This document shows positions 47,578 to 56,268 of a stretch of 64,000 nucleotides of DNA, one piece after another. The DNA is from Paenibacillus sp. BIHB 4019 (GTDB lineage: Bacteria > Bacillota > Bacilli > Paenibacillales > Paenibacillaceae): contig NZ_CP016808.1 of NCBI RefSeq assembly GCF_002741035.1, forward strand, positions 124,001 to 188,000. The letters are read 5' to 3'. The notes under the pieces were generated by a model that searched no databases, was not told where the DNA came from, and saw nothing but the letters and a program-made list of their open reading frames with translations. Made by a program: the position numbers and the translations under genes. Every line of letters starts with the position of its first letter. Positions within the stretch are counted from its first letter, which is position 1.

Positions 47578-48960
47578 TCAGACCTTATTGTATTTATTTG
47601 GAAGGACAAGCGGCAGCATGACGTTCATCGTCGTCCCTTTGCCCACCGCACTCTCTACCCTGATTTCTCCTCCATGGAGCTCAATAATCCGCTTGACGAT
47701 CGAAAGGCCGATGCCATTTCCGCCAACTGCGCGCACGCGGGCTTGATCTATTTTATAAAAGGGTTTGAAAATATGATGAAGCTCCTCCTCCGGAATGCCA
47801 ACTCCGCTGTCGGCAACCGAAACCGTCACGCTATGTTGGCTTGCAATCAGGTTAATCGAAATCATGCCCCCAGGTTCTGTGAATTTAATCGCATTGCTCA
47901 GCAGATTCGTCCAAAGCTGGCTCAGTTTATCCTCATCTGCCGAAATCACGACCGGCTCCAGGTCCAGATTGAGCTGGATGTTTTTGTTGGACCATAGCGG
48001 CTCGCTGGCAATCATGACATCTTTAAGCTGCTCATCCAAACGATATTGGCTCATATTGGGCTGAATTTGGTCATGCTCAAGCGCAGACAGCTTGAGCAAA
48101 TCCTGCGTCAGCCGGGATAGGCGGTCGCTTTCCTCCTCAATAATAGTGAGCAGGCGAAGACGGCTTTCCTCATCCATTTTTTTCTGCTTAAGTGCCATTG
48201 TGAAGCCTTTAATCGAAGTAAGCGGCGATTGAATTTCATGGGAGACGTCCGAGACGAACTGCCTTCTCACCCGCTCCAGCGAATCGAGCTCCTGCGCCAT
48301 CTGATTAAAGCTTGCTGTCAGCTCGCCGATCTCATCCCTGCTTTTCGTAGCGAGCCTGATGCTGAAATCGCCTTTTGCCATATTGCGCGTAGCCAAGGTT
48401 AAATGCTTCAAAGGCCGTACTATATAACGGGAGGTGACGATGACGAGTAGCGTTCCAATGAATACAACGAGAAAAAGCTGCATGCGGAAATAGCCTACAG
48501 CGAGCGTGGCAACGTCATTCGTTTCGGGCTTTATAAACAAGGCATAAGCATGTCCTTCAATTTGAAAAGGGAGCCCTACGACGAGCCGATCATATTCTTT
48601 GCCCATTCCCCCCCGGAAGACGCCGCCGTTCAGCACGCTGCGGAGATTTTCTTCATCAACGATCAGCTTATGTTTGGCAACTTTGTCGGTTTCGTGCAGC
48701 GGTCTGCCTTGTTCGTCATAAACGATAATGGTGAAAATCGGCAGAGCGGTAATGCCCCCCATTAATGTATCCAAATGGTTAGGGTAAGAGTTCTTGTAGG
48801 ATTCGATTATCGTTTTGCCGCTGACGACTAAATTGTCCTGTACGTAGGAGCGAAGCTTGTGGCTAAATAGAAAATGGGTCATGAAAAAGCTTAAAAAAAC
48901 GCTCGCCATGACCGATGCAACAAACATAAGAATTAAGCGGACATACAGCGATTTAATCAC
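47578..48960 (-). CDS. Sensor histidine kinase, HssS-like
   Basis: A 460-residue kinase. TM1 (LILMFVASVMASVFLSFFM, ~9-27), an external domain of ~130 residues, TM2 (LFLVVFIGTLLVIVTSRYIV). HAMP: RPLKHLTLATRNMAKGDFSIRL. The phospho-accepting box reads FVSDVSHEIQSPLTSIKGF; EIQSP in place of the common ELRTP is shared with the haem sensor HssS. ATPase boxes: NLLSNAIKFT, VADSGVGIPEEELHHIFKPFYK, GNGIGLSIVKRI. Its start overlaps the regulator gene by eight bases. Signal unknown; haem or membrane-active toxins are possible. Confidence 0.9.
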   Translation of the reverse strand: MIKSLYVRLILMFVASVMASVFLSFFMTHFLFSHKLRSYVQDNLVVSGKTIIESYKNSYPNHLDTLMGGITALPIFTIIVYDEQGRPLHETDKVAKHKLIVDEENLRSVLNGGVFRGGMGKEYDRLVVGLPFQIEGHAYALFIKPETNDVATLAVGYFRMQLFLVVFIGTLLVIVTSRYIVRPLKHLTLATRNMAKGDFSIRLATKSRDEIGELTASFNQMAQELDSLERVRRQFVSDVSHEIQSPLTSIKGFTMALKQKKMDEESRLRLLTIIEEESDRLSRLTQDLLKLSALEHDQIQPNMSQYRLDEQLKDVMIASEPLWSNKNIQLNLDLEPVVISADEDKLSQLWTNLLSNAIKFTEPGGMISINLIASQHSVTVSVADSGVGIPEEELHHIFKPFYKIDQARVRAVGGNGIGLSIVKRIIELHGGEIRVESAVGKGTTMNVMLPLVLPNKYNKV

Positions 48961-49636
48961 GGTATACCTCCAGTCGGTAGCCCAGCCCCCAGATCGTCAC
49001 GATTTTAAAATCCTGATCGTACGCGGCAAAACGCTCCCTCAGACGTTTAACATGCGTATCCACCGCCCGTTCGTCGCCTTCGTAATCGTAGCCCCATATT
49101 TGCTCAATTAATGCATCGCGCTTGAACAGCTTGCCCGGATAGCTTGCCAGCAAAAACAGCAGCTCAAATTCCTTGAGCGGTATGGACTCACTTGAGCCCG
49201 TATCCTTATAGCGGATTTGATAGCTTGTTTTATCGAGCGTCACTTGGCCGAGCCTGACGATTTGCGAAATTGAAATCCGGTACCGTTTCAGCAGCGCCTT
49301 CACCCGCATGACCAGCTCCATCGGGTCAAACGGCTTCACCATATAATCGTCGGTGCCCAGCCGGAACCCTTTTATTCGCTCTGGCGCCTCCCCTTTGGCG
49401 GTAATCATCATAATCGGCTTGTCCCCCGCTTCCCGCACCCGGCGGCAAAGCTCCCAGCCATCCATCTTCGGCATCATGATGTCCAGAATAATGAGATCCA
49501 CCGGCTGATTGCAAAAATAATCCCATGCATCCGCTCCGTTGCCTTGCTCTATAATATCCATGCCTTCATCCTCCAAATACAAACGGAGCAGCTGGCGGAT
49601 ATGCGGATCGTCATCTACTACGAGTATGGTCGTCAT
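48953..49636 (-). CDS. OmpR-family response regulator, HssR-like
   Basis: A 227-residue regulator. Receiver: VVDDDPHIRQLL, LIILDIMMPKMDGWELCRR, MITAKGE, MVKPFDPMEL. Winged helix: IPLKEFELLFLLASYPGKLFKRDALIEQIWGYDYEGDERAVDTHVKRLRERF, very like HssR. It leads a same-strand series: regulator, kinase (eight-base overlap), RND pump, small membrane protein. This context suggests the system controls the pump. HssRS elsewhere controls the ABC exporter HrtAB, so control of an RND pump would be a different wiring. Confidence 0.9.
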   Translation of the reverse strand: MTTILVVDDDPHIRQLLRLYLEDEGMDIIEQGNGADAWDYFCNQPVDLIILDIMMPKMDGWELCRRVREAGDKPIMMITAKGEAPERIKGFRLGTDDYMVKPFDPMELVMRVKALLKRYRISISQIVRLGQVTLDKTSYQIRYKDTGSSESIPLKEFELLFLLASYPGKLFKRDALIEQIWGYDYEGDERAVDTHVKRLRERFAAYDQDFKIVTIWGLGYRLEVYRD

Positions 49637-49718
49637 GCGGCTACCTTCTTCCCGATTTTAAGTACAGTTCTATGTCATAGTGTAATACACTTTTTTGTAT
49701 TTTTTATGTATTGGAAGT

Positions 49719-49745
49719 GAAAAAAACTCGCCGTTGATCGGCGAG
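49719..49745 (-). terminator. Terminator after ytxC
   Basis: Minus strand CTCGCCG pairs with CGGCGAG around a 5-base loop, followed by seven T. It isolates ytxC from the HssRS-like operon. Confidence 0.85.
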
Positions 49746-49801
49746 CCTGCAGCTAGTTTATTTGGCTAGTTCATCATGCGGATTCATATTGCTGATTTAT
49801 T

Positions 49802-50743
49802 TTAAGGCTGGGTAACACCATCATTCCATCCCCCCATTGCGTGGGAGCACAACACACAATCACTGCACACCGACACCCGGTTGTCAAAAATCGTTTCAAT
49901 CGTCCGGATAACCTGCATATCGACATGCTGCGTATGAACGACAATTTGCTTCGGTGATGCAGCAATTAGCGAGCTGATGACCATATCCTCAATGTTCATT
50001 TCCGTTTCCAGCATTTCGGCTACCAAGCGATCGGAATGCGGCTTCGGCTCAAACAATTGGAATTTGTCATTATACAAAATAAATTCATGGTTGCCTTTAT
50101 GAACCAAATGGACCATGGCGACCTTCGATTGCTGCAGCCCCACAAAATATTTGAGCAGCGAAATAAACTCCTGATATTGCTTATCCAGCACATATTCATC
50201 CAAGGCATATTCCACAATATCGCCTAGCTCGTGTCGATATCCATGAAGCCTGAAGGTGGCGATACCGCCAAGGTCGAGCTGTGTATTTTCACTTAAATAC
50301 AGTTCGATTTCCTCGGCCACCTTAAGCTTGCGGCGCTTTCTGTCCGCATCCAGAAACTTGGCATTCAACCCATCCAGATCGGTATCCTGCATCAGCTGGC
50401 TGCAATATTTTTCGATAACGGAGATGTCTGTGGAATGACCGCCCTGATATTTTTTCTTAATAATGCTGATAAGCATTTCCGATTCCAAATTGGTTACAAC
50501 AAATTCAGCAAGCGCTTTGGCTGCGCTGTGGTACAGCATTTCTCCATGCTTATTCAGTTGAAAATAAGGCGTTGCCGACTGGCACATAATGGTGCCCGCA
50601 GGCTGCAGCTCGAACTGCACCAAACGCTCCTGCGATGCTGATTCAATATGTAGATCCTCATTCGTATATTGCGCCATTAAGGCCGCTAATCCAGCCGCCG
50701 TAGATTGAAGCTTGGAAGGCAGCGTAACGGTGAATAGTTCCAT
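49802..50743 (-). CDS. ytxC: Sporulation protein YtxC-like
   Basis: A 313-residue cytoplasmic protein of the YtxC family. The most conserved stretch is TFRLHGYRHELGDIVEYALDEYVLDKQYQEFISLLKYFV, followed by MVHLVHKGNHEFILY. In B. subtilis ytxC lies by thrS and is sporulation-linked, function unknown. The C-terminus here has CSDCVLC, a CxxCxxC cluster. ATG 50743 (MELFTVTLPSK) is chosen; AAAGGGGTTGG lies upstream, and an in-frame ATG seven codons earlier is less likely. It is separated from thrS by about 6 kb. Confidence 0.8.
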   Translation of the reverse strand: MELFTVTLPSKLQSTAAGLAALMAQYTNEDLHIESASQERLVQFELQPAGTIMCQSATPYFQLNKHGEMLYHSAAKALAEFVVTNLESEMLISIIKKKYQGGHSTDISVIEKYCSQLMQDTDLDGLNAKFLDADRKRRKLKVAEEIELYLSENTQLDLGGIATFRLHGYRHELGDIVEYALDEYVLDKQYQEFISLLKYFVGLQQSKVAMVHLVHKGNHEFILYNDKFQLFEPKPHSDRLVAEMLETEMNIEDMVISSLIAASPKQIVVHTQHVDMQVIRTIETIFDNRVSVCSDCVLCSHAMGGWNDGVTQP

Positions 50744-50848
50744 AAAAAAGCCAACCCCTTTCATTCCCCTCTGAACAGTATATGGTGCACGAAGCAACGA
50801 TATACGATGAAGACATTGGGAATGAAGGGGGTTATAAATGTGCTGCAT

Positions 50849-51838
50849 TTAAGCGGCAGCTTGTGGCTGCTGAACAGCCTGTTCATTGCTGCTGCGGCTC
50901 ATAAGCCATAAGGTCAGCCAAATGAGCAGGAAGCCGCTAAGCTGCCCTAACGTCAGCGTCTGGCCAAATACGAGCCAGTTAATCAATACGCCGACGGCAG
51001 GGAAGGAAAGCTCAGCAAGCGTCGCGTATACAGCTTTAGTCGAGGAAAGCCCTTTGTAATACAGCAGCATGCTGATTAAGCCAGGGAAAAAAGCTTGAAA
51101 CAATAAATTGACGGCAATGAGCGACAATTGGCTGCCCTCGGCATTGAGGCTCCATGCGTCGCCGCTTGCCAGCAAAATGACGCTGAGCAGCGGCAGCGCA
51201 AGCAGAAACCTGAGAGACGTCACAATGGAAAAGGACAATTTCTTTTGCAGCAAATATTTGCCCATGACGGTCGAGCCGCCCCACAAGGCCGCCGCAATAA
51301 TCGAGAACAGGCAGCTGAGCAAAGCAAGGTCATGCAGGCCGACTAGCGGCGAGCCGAACCCGAAGGTCAGCAAATAGGTGCCTGCGAGCGCCGCCAGCAA
51401 AAAGACGAAAAACTTCCGCGGCAGCTTTTCCTTCAGCAAAACTCTGGCGAGCAAAATCGCAAATAACGGCTGGAGCTTCTGAAGCAGGAGCACCGCATTC
51501 GCGCTGCCATGCGAGAAGGCTGCGGTGAACAGCACCGTCGCTACAGCTGAGCCGCCCCAGGAAATGAACAGCAGCGCCCCGATGACGCCAATGGACAGCT
51601 TGCCGACTAATGTACGGCGGAATTTAAACAATACGGGAACTGCGTAAAAAGCGAGCAAAATATGCTCAATAAATACAATTTGTGCCGAGGTAAAGCTTTT
51701 GAGCAATAAAATTCGAAACAGCGGGTCAAGGCCCCAAAGTGTCGCGCCAAGCGCCACATACCATATCCCGTTAATGCCCGCAATGCGTGATGTTCGCCAG
51801 CCCGCTTTCTCGCTAGCCAGCTCTAATGTGTTCTGCAA
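50849..51838 (-). CDS. EamA-family transporter under an FMN riboswitch (predicted riboflavin or precursor transporter)
   Basis: A 329-residue membrane protein of the drug/metabolite transporter superfamily with ten predicted helices in two EamA repeats (first from GATLWGLDPLFRILLL, second from ALWGGSTVMGKYLLQ). Helix ends have the family's charged turns (LLKEKLPRK, LVFGQTLTLGQ). The start is TTG 51838: CAGGAGG is eight bases before it, and GTG 51883 lacks a site. Because an FMN riboswitch and terminator precede it, its cargo is probably riboflavin or a flavin precursor; the RibN riboflavin carrier belongs to the same superfamily. Direction of transport cannot be read. Confidence 0.88.
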   Translation of the reverse strand: MQNTLELASEKAGWRTSRIAGINGIWYVALGATLWGLDPLFRILLLKSFTSAQIVFIEHILLAFYAVPVLFKFRRTLVGKLSIGVIGALLFISWGGSAVATVLFTAAFSHGSANAVLLLQKLQPLFAILLARVLLKEKLPRKFFVFLLAALAGTYLLTFGFGSPLVGLHDLALLSCLFSIIAAALWGGSTVMGKYLLQKKLSFSIVTSLRFLLALPLLSVILLASGDAWSLNAEGSQLSLIAVNLLFQAFFPGLISMLLYYKGLSSTKAVYATLAELSFPAVGVLINWLVFGQTLTLGQLSGFLLIWLTLWLMSRSSNEQAVQQPQAAA

Positions 51839-51889
51839 TTCAAAAACCTCCTGAGAAAGTTTTGAATTGAACCTTCTTTTCACTATGAA

Positions 51890-51931
51890 AAAGAAACAAT
51901 GCCCCTGTCAGCAATCTGACAAGGGCATCAT
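51890..51931 (-). terminator. Riboswitch-controlled terminator before the EamA gene
   Basis: Minus strand TGCCCTTGTCAG pairs with CTGACAGGGGCA around ATTG, followed by TTGTTTCTTTTT. It lies between the FMN aptamer and the start codon, so it is the likely expression platform. Confidence 0.8.
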
Positions 51932-51940
51932 CAACAAACC

Positions 51941-51963
51941 TGTTAAATGATTATCATTTAACA
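51941..51963. promoter_or_regulatory. 23-bp perfect palindrome in the FMN leader, Fur-box-like
   Basis: TGTTAAATGAT-T-ATCATTTAACA is a perfect palindrome. Its core AATGATAATCATT equals the centre of the Fur box. It lies between aptamer and terminator, so it may be an RNA hairpin of the expression platform rather than a protein site. Confidence 0.45.
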
Positions 51964-51971
51964 AGCTGGTT

Positions 51972-52115
51972 CTGATCTTCTCCCGTCCGGACTATACCGT
52001 CGGCTCTGGATTCTCACCAGATCAGTCCCGGCTGCAAGCAGCTAGGAGTCGCGGGCTCTGGATGCTCCGAACGCATCCTTACCGCCGGTAGGGAATTGCA
52101 CCCTGCCCTGAAGAT
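51972..52115 (-). promoter_or_regulatory. FMN riboswitch (RFN element)
   Basis: The minus strand has the conserved RFN segments in order: AGGGCAGGGTGCAATTCCC, ACCGGCGGTA, AGCCCGCGA, the GGTGAGAATCC-type segment and the closing AGTCCGGACGGGAGAAG. A weak promoter (TTCAAA, 16 bases, TACAAT) lies at 52162-52135. FMN binding is expected to favour the terminator at 51890-51931. The rest of the 51839-52471 gap holds only the mqnC terminator and AT-rich DNA. Confidence 0.95.
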
Positions 52116-52364
52116 TCATATTCGATTAAATCGTATTGTAACACAAAAGATTACAGTTTGAATAGTCTATTTGGTTGGAAAATTTGCATTTCCGATTAAA
52201 TTTTTATTTTTCCGACCTCTTTTCTTGGTTTTCATCTATTATTCGACCCAATTTCTAACCAACCTTCATCCGTTCCTCGTCCCTTTGCTTTAACTTTGCA
52301 AGCAGAAAGTCATGCTGAATGCTGACTTCCTTAATGATGCTTCTGCCAAATGCTGCTATAGCGT

Positions 52365-52422
52365 CACAAAAAACGCTTGTCTACTATCTATCCTTTAACG
52401 GATAAAATAGTAGACAAGCGTT
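52365..52422 (-). terminator. Terminator after mqnC
   Basis: AACGCTTGTCTACTAT (52372-52387) and ATAGTAGACAAGCGTT (52407-52422) form a perfect 16-bp stem; on the minus strand six T follow. Confidence 0.9.
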
Positions 52423-52471
52423 ATTAACTTTAATTATTGAAAATAGCTCCGAATTAGCTGTGCACTAAAAC

Positions 52472-53608
52472 CTAATTTTGCATTACAAAATCCTGCTCAG
52501 CCTTATCGCTTTCATTGTACATCCTTAAAATTTCATAGCGCGTATTGCGCTGCGCCGGAACTTTGCCCGCTTCGCGAATAAGCTTCAAAATCAGCTCAAT
52601 GTTGACCTTATGCGTCGTACCCGCAGCGGACACTACATTTTCTTCAATCATTGTGCTGCCGAAGTCGTTGCAGCCATAGGCCAGCGAAAGTTTACCCATG
52701 TCAGGGCCCATCGTTACCCACGATGATTGCAGGTTGTCAATATTGTCGAGGAAAATGCGGCTTACCGCGACAATTTTCAAATATTCCTCCGGCTTCGCTT
52801 TCTCCATCGGCATTCTCGTATTGTCTGGCTGGAACGGCCAGGAAATAAAGGCTGTAAACCCTTCAGAGTCGTAGCCATTCGCTTTGCATTCATCTTGAAC
52901 GTCACGAATGCGCAGCAAATGCAAGGCGCGCTCCTCCATCGTTTCTCCAAAGCCATAAACCATTGTAGCCGTCGTATTCATGCCATGACGATGGGCCGAC
53001 TTCATCACGTCGATCCAGTCCGTATAAGAGCCCTTCTTGCGGCTGATTTTACGGCGTGTGCGGTCATCGAGGATTTCCGCGCCGCCGCCTGGCAGCGAAT
53101 CCAGTCCCGCCTCATGCAGCTGGCGAACAACCTCATCCAGCGACAAGCCCTCTGATACTTCCTTCATCTTCTGTATTTCGGCAGGCGAGAAGGAGTGCAT
53201 CGTAATGTCCGGGAAGCGCTGCTTGATTTCCTTCAGCAAATCCGTGTAATAAGTAAAAGGCAGATCCGGGTTCGTTCCGCCCTGCATCAAAATTTCGGTT
53301 CCGTTAACGTCAATCGTTTCTTGAATTTTGTTCATAATCGTCTCGTTATCAAGCACATAGCCCTCTTTGGAGCCTGGGGCACGATAAAAGGCGCAGAACC
53401 TGCAATAAACGTCGCACACATTCGTGTAGTTGACGTTTCTTCCTACAACGAAAGTCGTTACAGGCTCGGGATGCTTGCGCAGCATAATTTCGTTTGCCAC
53501 TTTACCCATTTTCTCAATCTCGTCGGATTCGAACATAATAATACATTCTTCCAAGCTGATTCGTTCACCCCGCAGGGCCTTATCCAATATCTGGTCCAAC
53601 GTTGCCAT
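52472..53608 (-). CDS. mqnC: Cyclic dehypoxanthinyl futalosine synthase
   Basis: A 378-residue radical SAM enzyme of the futalosine menaquinone pathway, which cyclises dehypoxanthine futalosine. The cluster motif is CDVYCRFC (CxxxCxxC). Other features: YTNVCDVYCRFCAFYR, LMQGGTNPDLPFTYY, HSFSPAEI, SLPGGGAEILDDRTRR and TMVYGFGETMEER. AAGGAGG lies nine bases before ATG 53608. Other mqn genes are not nearby. A terminator follows. The assignment implies menaquinone is made by the futalosine route in this organism. Confidence 0.95.
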   Translation of the reverse strand: MATLDQILDKALRGERISLEECIIMFESDEIEKMGKVANEIMLRKHPEPVTTFVVGRNVNYTNVCDVYCRFCAFYRAPGSKEGYVLDNETIMNKIQETIDVNGTEILMQGGTNPDLPFTYYTDLLKEIKQRFPDITMHSFSPAEIQKMKEVSEGLSLDEVVRQLHEAGLDSLPGGGAEILDDRTRRKISRKKGSYTDWIDVMKSAHRHGMNTTATMVYGFGETMEERALHLLRIRDVQDECKANGYDSEGFTAFISWPFQPDNTRMPMEKAKPEEYLKIVAVSRIFLDNIDNLQSSWVTMGPDMGKLSLAYGCNDFGSTMIEENVVSAAGTTHKVNIELILKLIREAGKVPAQRNTRYEILRMYNESDKAEQDFVMQN

Positions 53609-53742
53609 TACGCAAGACCTCCTTATCTATAGCTGTAGTTTTGATGTTGCGCTTTTTTTCACAAACTAATGAAGTATAGATTAATTTTATCATACTAAGC
53701 ACTAATTCGTCATCTTTCGTTTACAGGCCATTACAGCCGCCG

Positions 53743-53838
53743 AGGTGAAACGGCTTTCGCCGTCCTCTGGCGGCGCGGCGCGTTTCATTCCGAGAAATAT
53801 AGAGAAAGGATGGGAAAATCCTATCCTTCCCTATATTT
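53743..53838 (-). repeat. Two-hairpin dispersed intergenic repeat, copy 2
   Basis: On the minus strand hairpin A is AAATATAGGGAAGGAT...ATCCTTTCTCTATATTT with GGAT/ATCC inside; then CTCGGA; then hairpin B TGAAACG/CGTTTCA with CGCCG/CGGCG. One base of the linker-hairpin junction differs from copies 1 and 3 (AATGAAACG for ACTGAAACG), and GACAG reads GAAAG. It lies between mqnC and metC, both on the minus strand. Confidence 0.85.
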
Positions 53839-53845
53839 TAAAAAG

Positions 53846-53877
53846 GAAAAACACGGCTTGTCAGTAATGACAGCCGT
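53846..53877 (-). terminator. Terminator after metC
   Basis: Minus strand ACGGCTGTCA pairs with TGACAAGCCGT around TTAC (one bulge), followed by GTTTTTCC. Confidence 0.7.
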
Positions 53878-53901
53878 CTTTTCCTCCACTTTACGAGGTA
53901 G

Positions 53902-55074
53902 TTAGCCGCGCAAAGCCTGATCCAAATCTGCGAGTAAATCGTCGATATGCTCAAGGCCTACCGAATAACGGACAAGACCGTCCGTAATGCCGCGTTCATG
54001 GCGCACTTCCTTCGGCATTGCCGCATGCGACATCATCGCCGGATACGATAAAATGCTTTCTACGCCGCCTAGGCTGACAGCTACAAGCGGCAGCTTCACA
54101 CGGCCAAGCATTGCTTTCGCCCGCTCGCCGCTGCCCACATCAAAGGACACGACTGCGCCATAGGCGGAGCATTGCTGTTCATGAACCTCACGGCCCGGAT
54201 GATCGGCCAGGCCAGGATAATAAACCTTCGTCACTTCTGGATGGTCATTCAGCCATTCCGCCAGCTTGCGCGCGCTGCGCTCGCTATGCTCCATGCGCGC
54301 TTGCAGCGTCTTAATGCCGCGCATAAGCAGCCAGCACTCATGGGCGCTCAGCACGGCGCCGAGGCCATTTTGCAGCTGATACAGCCTGCGTCCCAGTTCT
54401 GGATCAGCCGTTACAGCAAGGCCCGCAAGCACGTCGCTATGCCCGCTCAGAAACTTAGTCGCGCTGTGCACGACTATATCTACGCCAAGCTCTAGCGGAC
54501 GTTGGTAATAAGGCGTCATAAACGTATTGTCCAAAATCGTCAGCAGGTTATGCTCCTTCGCCCACGAAGCCACCTCCGATATGTTGGTGATTTTCAGCGT
54601 CGGGTTGGAAGGGGTCTCCATAAATACCGCCTTCGTATTCGCTTTATAGGCCGCTTTAACAGCTGCAAAATCCGTCATATCGACAAACGTCGTTTCCATG
54701 CCTAAACGGTTCAGCACTGTCGTAAGCAGACGGTATGTACCTCCGTACACATCCTCTGTCACAATTACATGGTCGCCCGCCGACAGCAGCAGGAACGTCG
54801 TTGAAATCGCCGCCATTCCCGATGCAAAGGCAAAACCGCGAGTACCGCCCTCCAGCAGCGCAATTTGATCCTCCAGCGCCTGCCTTGTCGGATTGCCGGA
54901 CCGGCTATAATCGTAAGGCGGATTTTGCGTCAAATCGCTCTGATGGAACGTAGATGCCTGAAAAATCGGGGTACTGGATGCACCCGTCTGCTCATCAAAT
55001 GATCCTTCAAAATGCAGCAATTTCGTTGCAAAATGACGCTTGGCATATTCCTCTTTGTTATGTCTGTCGCTCAT
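53902..55074 (-). CDS. metC: Cystathionine beta-lyase (Cys/Met metabolism PLP enzyme)
   Basis: A 390-residue enzyme of the Cys/Met PLP family that splits cystathionine to homocysteine. Motifs: FASGMAAISTTFLLL, DVYGGTYRLL, METPSNPTLKITNI, DNTFMTPYYQRPLELG, and the Schiff-base lysine in VVHSATKFLSGHSDVLAG. Near the end YSVGLEHIDDLLADLDQAL. It follows metI by four bases, so they are cotranscribed under the SAM riboswitch, as metI-metC are in B. subtilis. GGGGAGG is nine bases before ATG 55074; an ATG 20 codons earlier is within metI and not favoured. Gamma-lyase activity cannot be excluded. Confidence 0.9.
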   Translation of the reverse strand: MSDRHNKEEYAKRHFATKLLHFEGSFDEQTGASSTPIFQASTFHQSDLTQNPPYDYSRSGNPTRQALEDQIALLEGGTRGFAFASGMAAISTTFLLLSAGDHVIVTEDVYGGTYRLLTTVLNRLGMETTFVDMTDFAAVKAAYKANTKAVFMETPSNPTLKITNISEVASWAKEHNLLTILDNTFMTPYYQRPLELGVDIVVHSATKFLSGHSDVLAGLAVTADPELGRRLYQLQNGLGAVLSAHECWLLMRGIKTLQARMEHSERSARKLAEWLNDHPEVTKVYYPGLADHPGREVHEQQCSAYGAVVSFDVGSGERAKAMLGRVKLPLVAVSLGGVESILSYPAMMSHAAMPKEVRHERGITDGLVRYSVGLEHIDDLLADLDQALRG

Positions 55075-55078
55075 GCTG

Positions 55079-56242
55079 CTATACCTCCCCAATCTCTTGC
55101 TTAGCTGCGGCAAGCGCCTGCTCCAAATCGGCAATCAGGTCATCTGCATGCTCAATGCCAACGGAGAAGCGAAGCAACTTATCATCAACGCCGACAGCAC
55201 GGCGAATTTCTTCAGGAATATCGGCATGCGTCTGCACAGCCGGATAAGTCATCAGCGATTCAACGCCGCCCAGGCTCTCAGCGAATGCAATCAACTGGAT
55301 ATGGCGCAGAATGGGTTCAATGTAACGGGCATTCTTCACGCGGAAGGAGAAAATGCCGGTATTGCCCGACGATTGGCGGTTTTGCACCTCATGTCCGGGA
55401 TGATGCGGCAAAGCTGGATAATAAACCTCTTCAATAGAAGGATGCTCCAGCAAGTAGTTGGCGATTTTAGTTGCATTATACTCATGACGCTCCATTCGCA
55501 GCGCTAATGTTTTCATGCCGCGCATTAACAGCCATGAGTCCTGCGGTCCGAGAACGGCGCCAATGGAGTTATGCAAAAACGCCATTTCCTGCGACAGCTC
55601 TTGTCCCTTCGTCACAATAAGGCCAGCGAGCACATCATTGTGGCCGCCCAAATACTTAGTCGCGCTGTGGACAACGACGTCTGCCCCCAGCTCAATTGGA
55701 CGCTGGAAAAACGGCGTCAGCAGCGTATTGTCTACAATTGTCAGCAGTCCTTTGGACTTCGCCCATGAAGCGACACGCTTGATGTCGGTAATCATCATTA
55801 ACGGATTGGTTGGCGTCTCGATTAGAACCGCCTTCGTATTCGGTGTACACAGCTCGCTCATCGCATCAATATCGTTCGTATCCACGTAGGATGCTGTAAC
55901 GCCATATCTCGACATAATCTTCTCTAGCAGACGGTAAGTCCCGCCGTACAGATCAAGAGATACAATCAAATGATCGCCTTGGTGGAACAGGCCGAATACC
56001 GTTTGCAAAGCGGCCATGCCTGAGCTGCATGCGAAACCAGCATCGCCAGATTCAAGCTTGGCAGCTGCCTCTTCCAATACGGCACGGGTTGGGCTTTTTG
56101 TACGAGCGTAGTCAAAGCCTGTGCTTTGTCCAAGCTTCGGATGGCGGAATGCCGTCGCCTGATACACGGGGAAGCTTACGGCTCCGGTTTCCGTATCCTT
56201 TTGCGAACCAATTTGCGCTAATTCACTTTCGATTTTCAACAT
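55079..56242 (-). CDS. metI: Cystathionine gamma-synthase / O-acetylhomoserine-utilising MetI
   Basis: A 387-residue PLP enzyme joining activated homoserine and cysteine (or sulfide). Features: ACSSGMAALQTVFGLF-type PLP segment (FACSSGMAAL), DLYGGTYRLLEKI, IETPTNPLMMITDI, DNTLLTPFFQRPIELG, and the PLP lysine in VVHSATKYLGGHNDVLAG. It is the second gene of the operon, 26 bases after metA, and shares about half its sequence features with metC. GAAGGAG lies nine bases before ATG 56242. Because MetA here appears to acetylate homoserine, O-acetylhomoserine is the expected substrate. Confidence 0.9.
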   Translation of the reverse strand: MLKIESELAQIGSQKDTETGAVSFPVYQATAFRHPKLGQSTGFDYARTKSPTRAVLEEAAAKLESGDAGFACSSGMAALQTVFGLFHQGDHLIVSLDLYGGTYRLLEKIMSRYGVTASYVDTNDIDAMSELCTPNTKAVLIETPTNPLMMITDIKRVASWAKSKGLLTIVDNTLLTPFFQRPIELGADVVVHSATKYLGGHNDVLAGLIVTKGQELSQEMAFLHNSIGAVLGPQDSWLLMRGMKTLALRMERHEYNATKIANYLLEHPSIEEVYYPALPHHPGHEVQNRQSSGNTGIFSFRVKNARYIEPILRHIQLIAFAESLGGVESLMTYPAVQTHADIPEEIRRAVGVDDKLLRFSVGIEHADDLIADLEQALAAAKQEIGEV

Positions 56243-56268
56243 GGGCTATTGCTCCTTCTATTATATAG

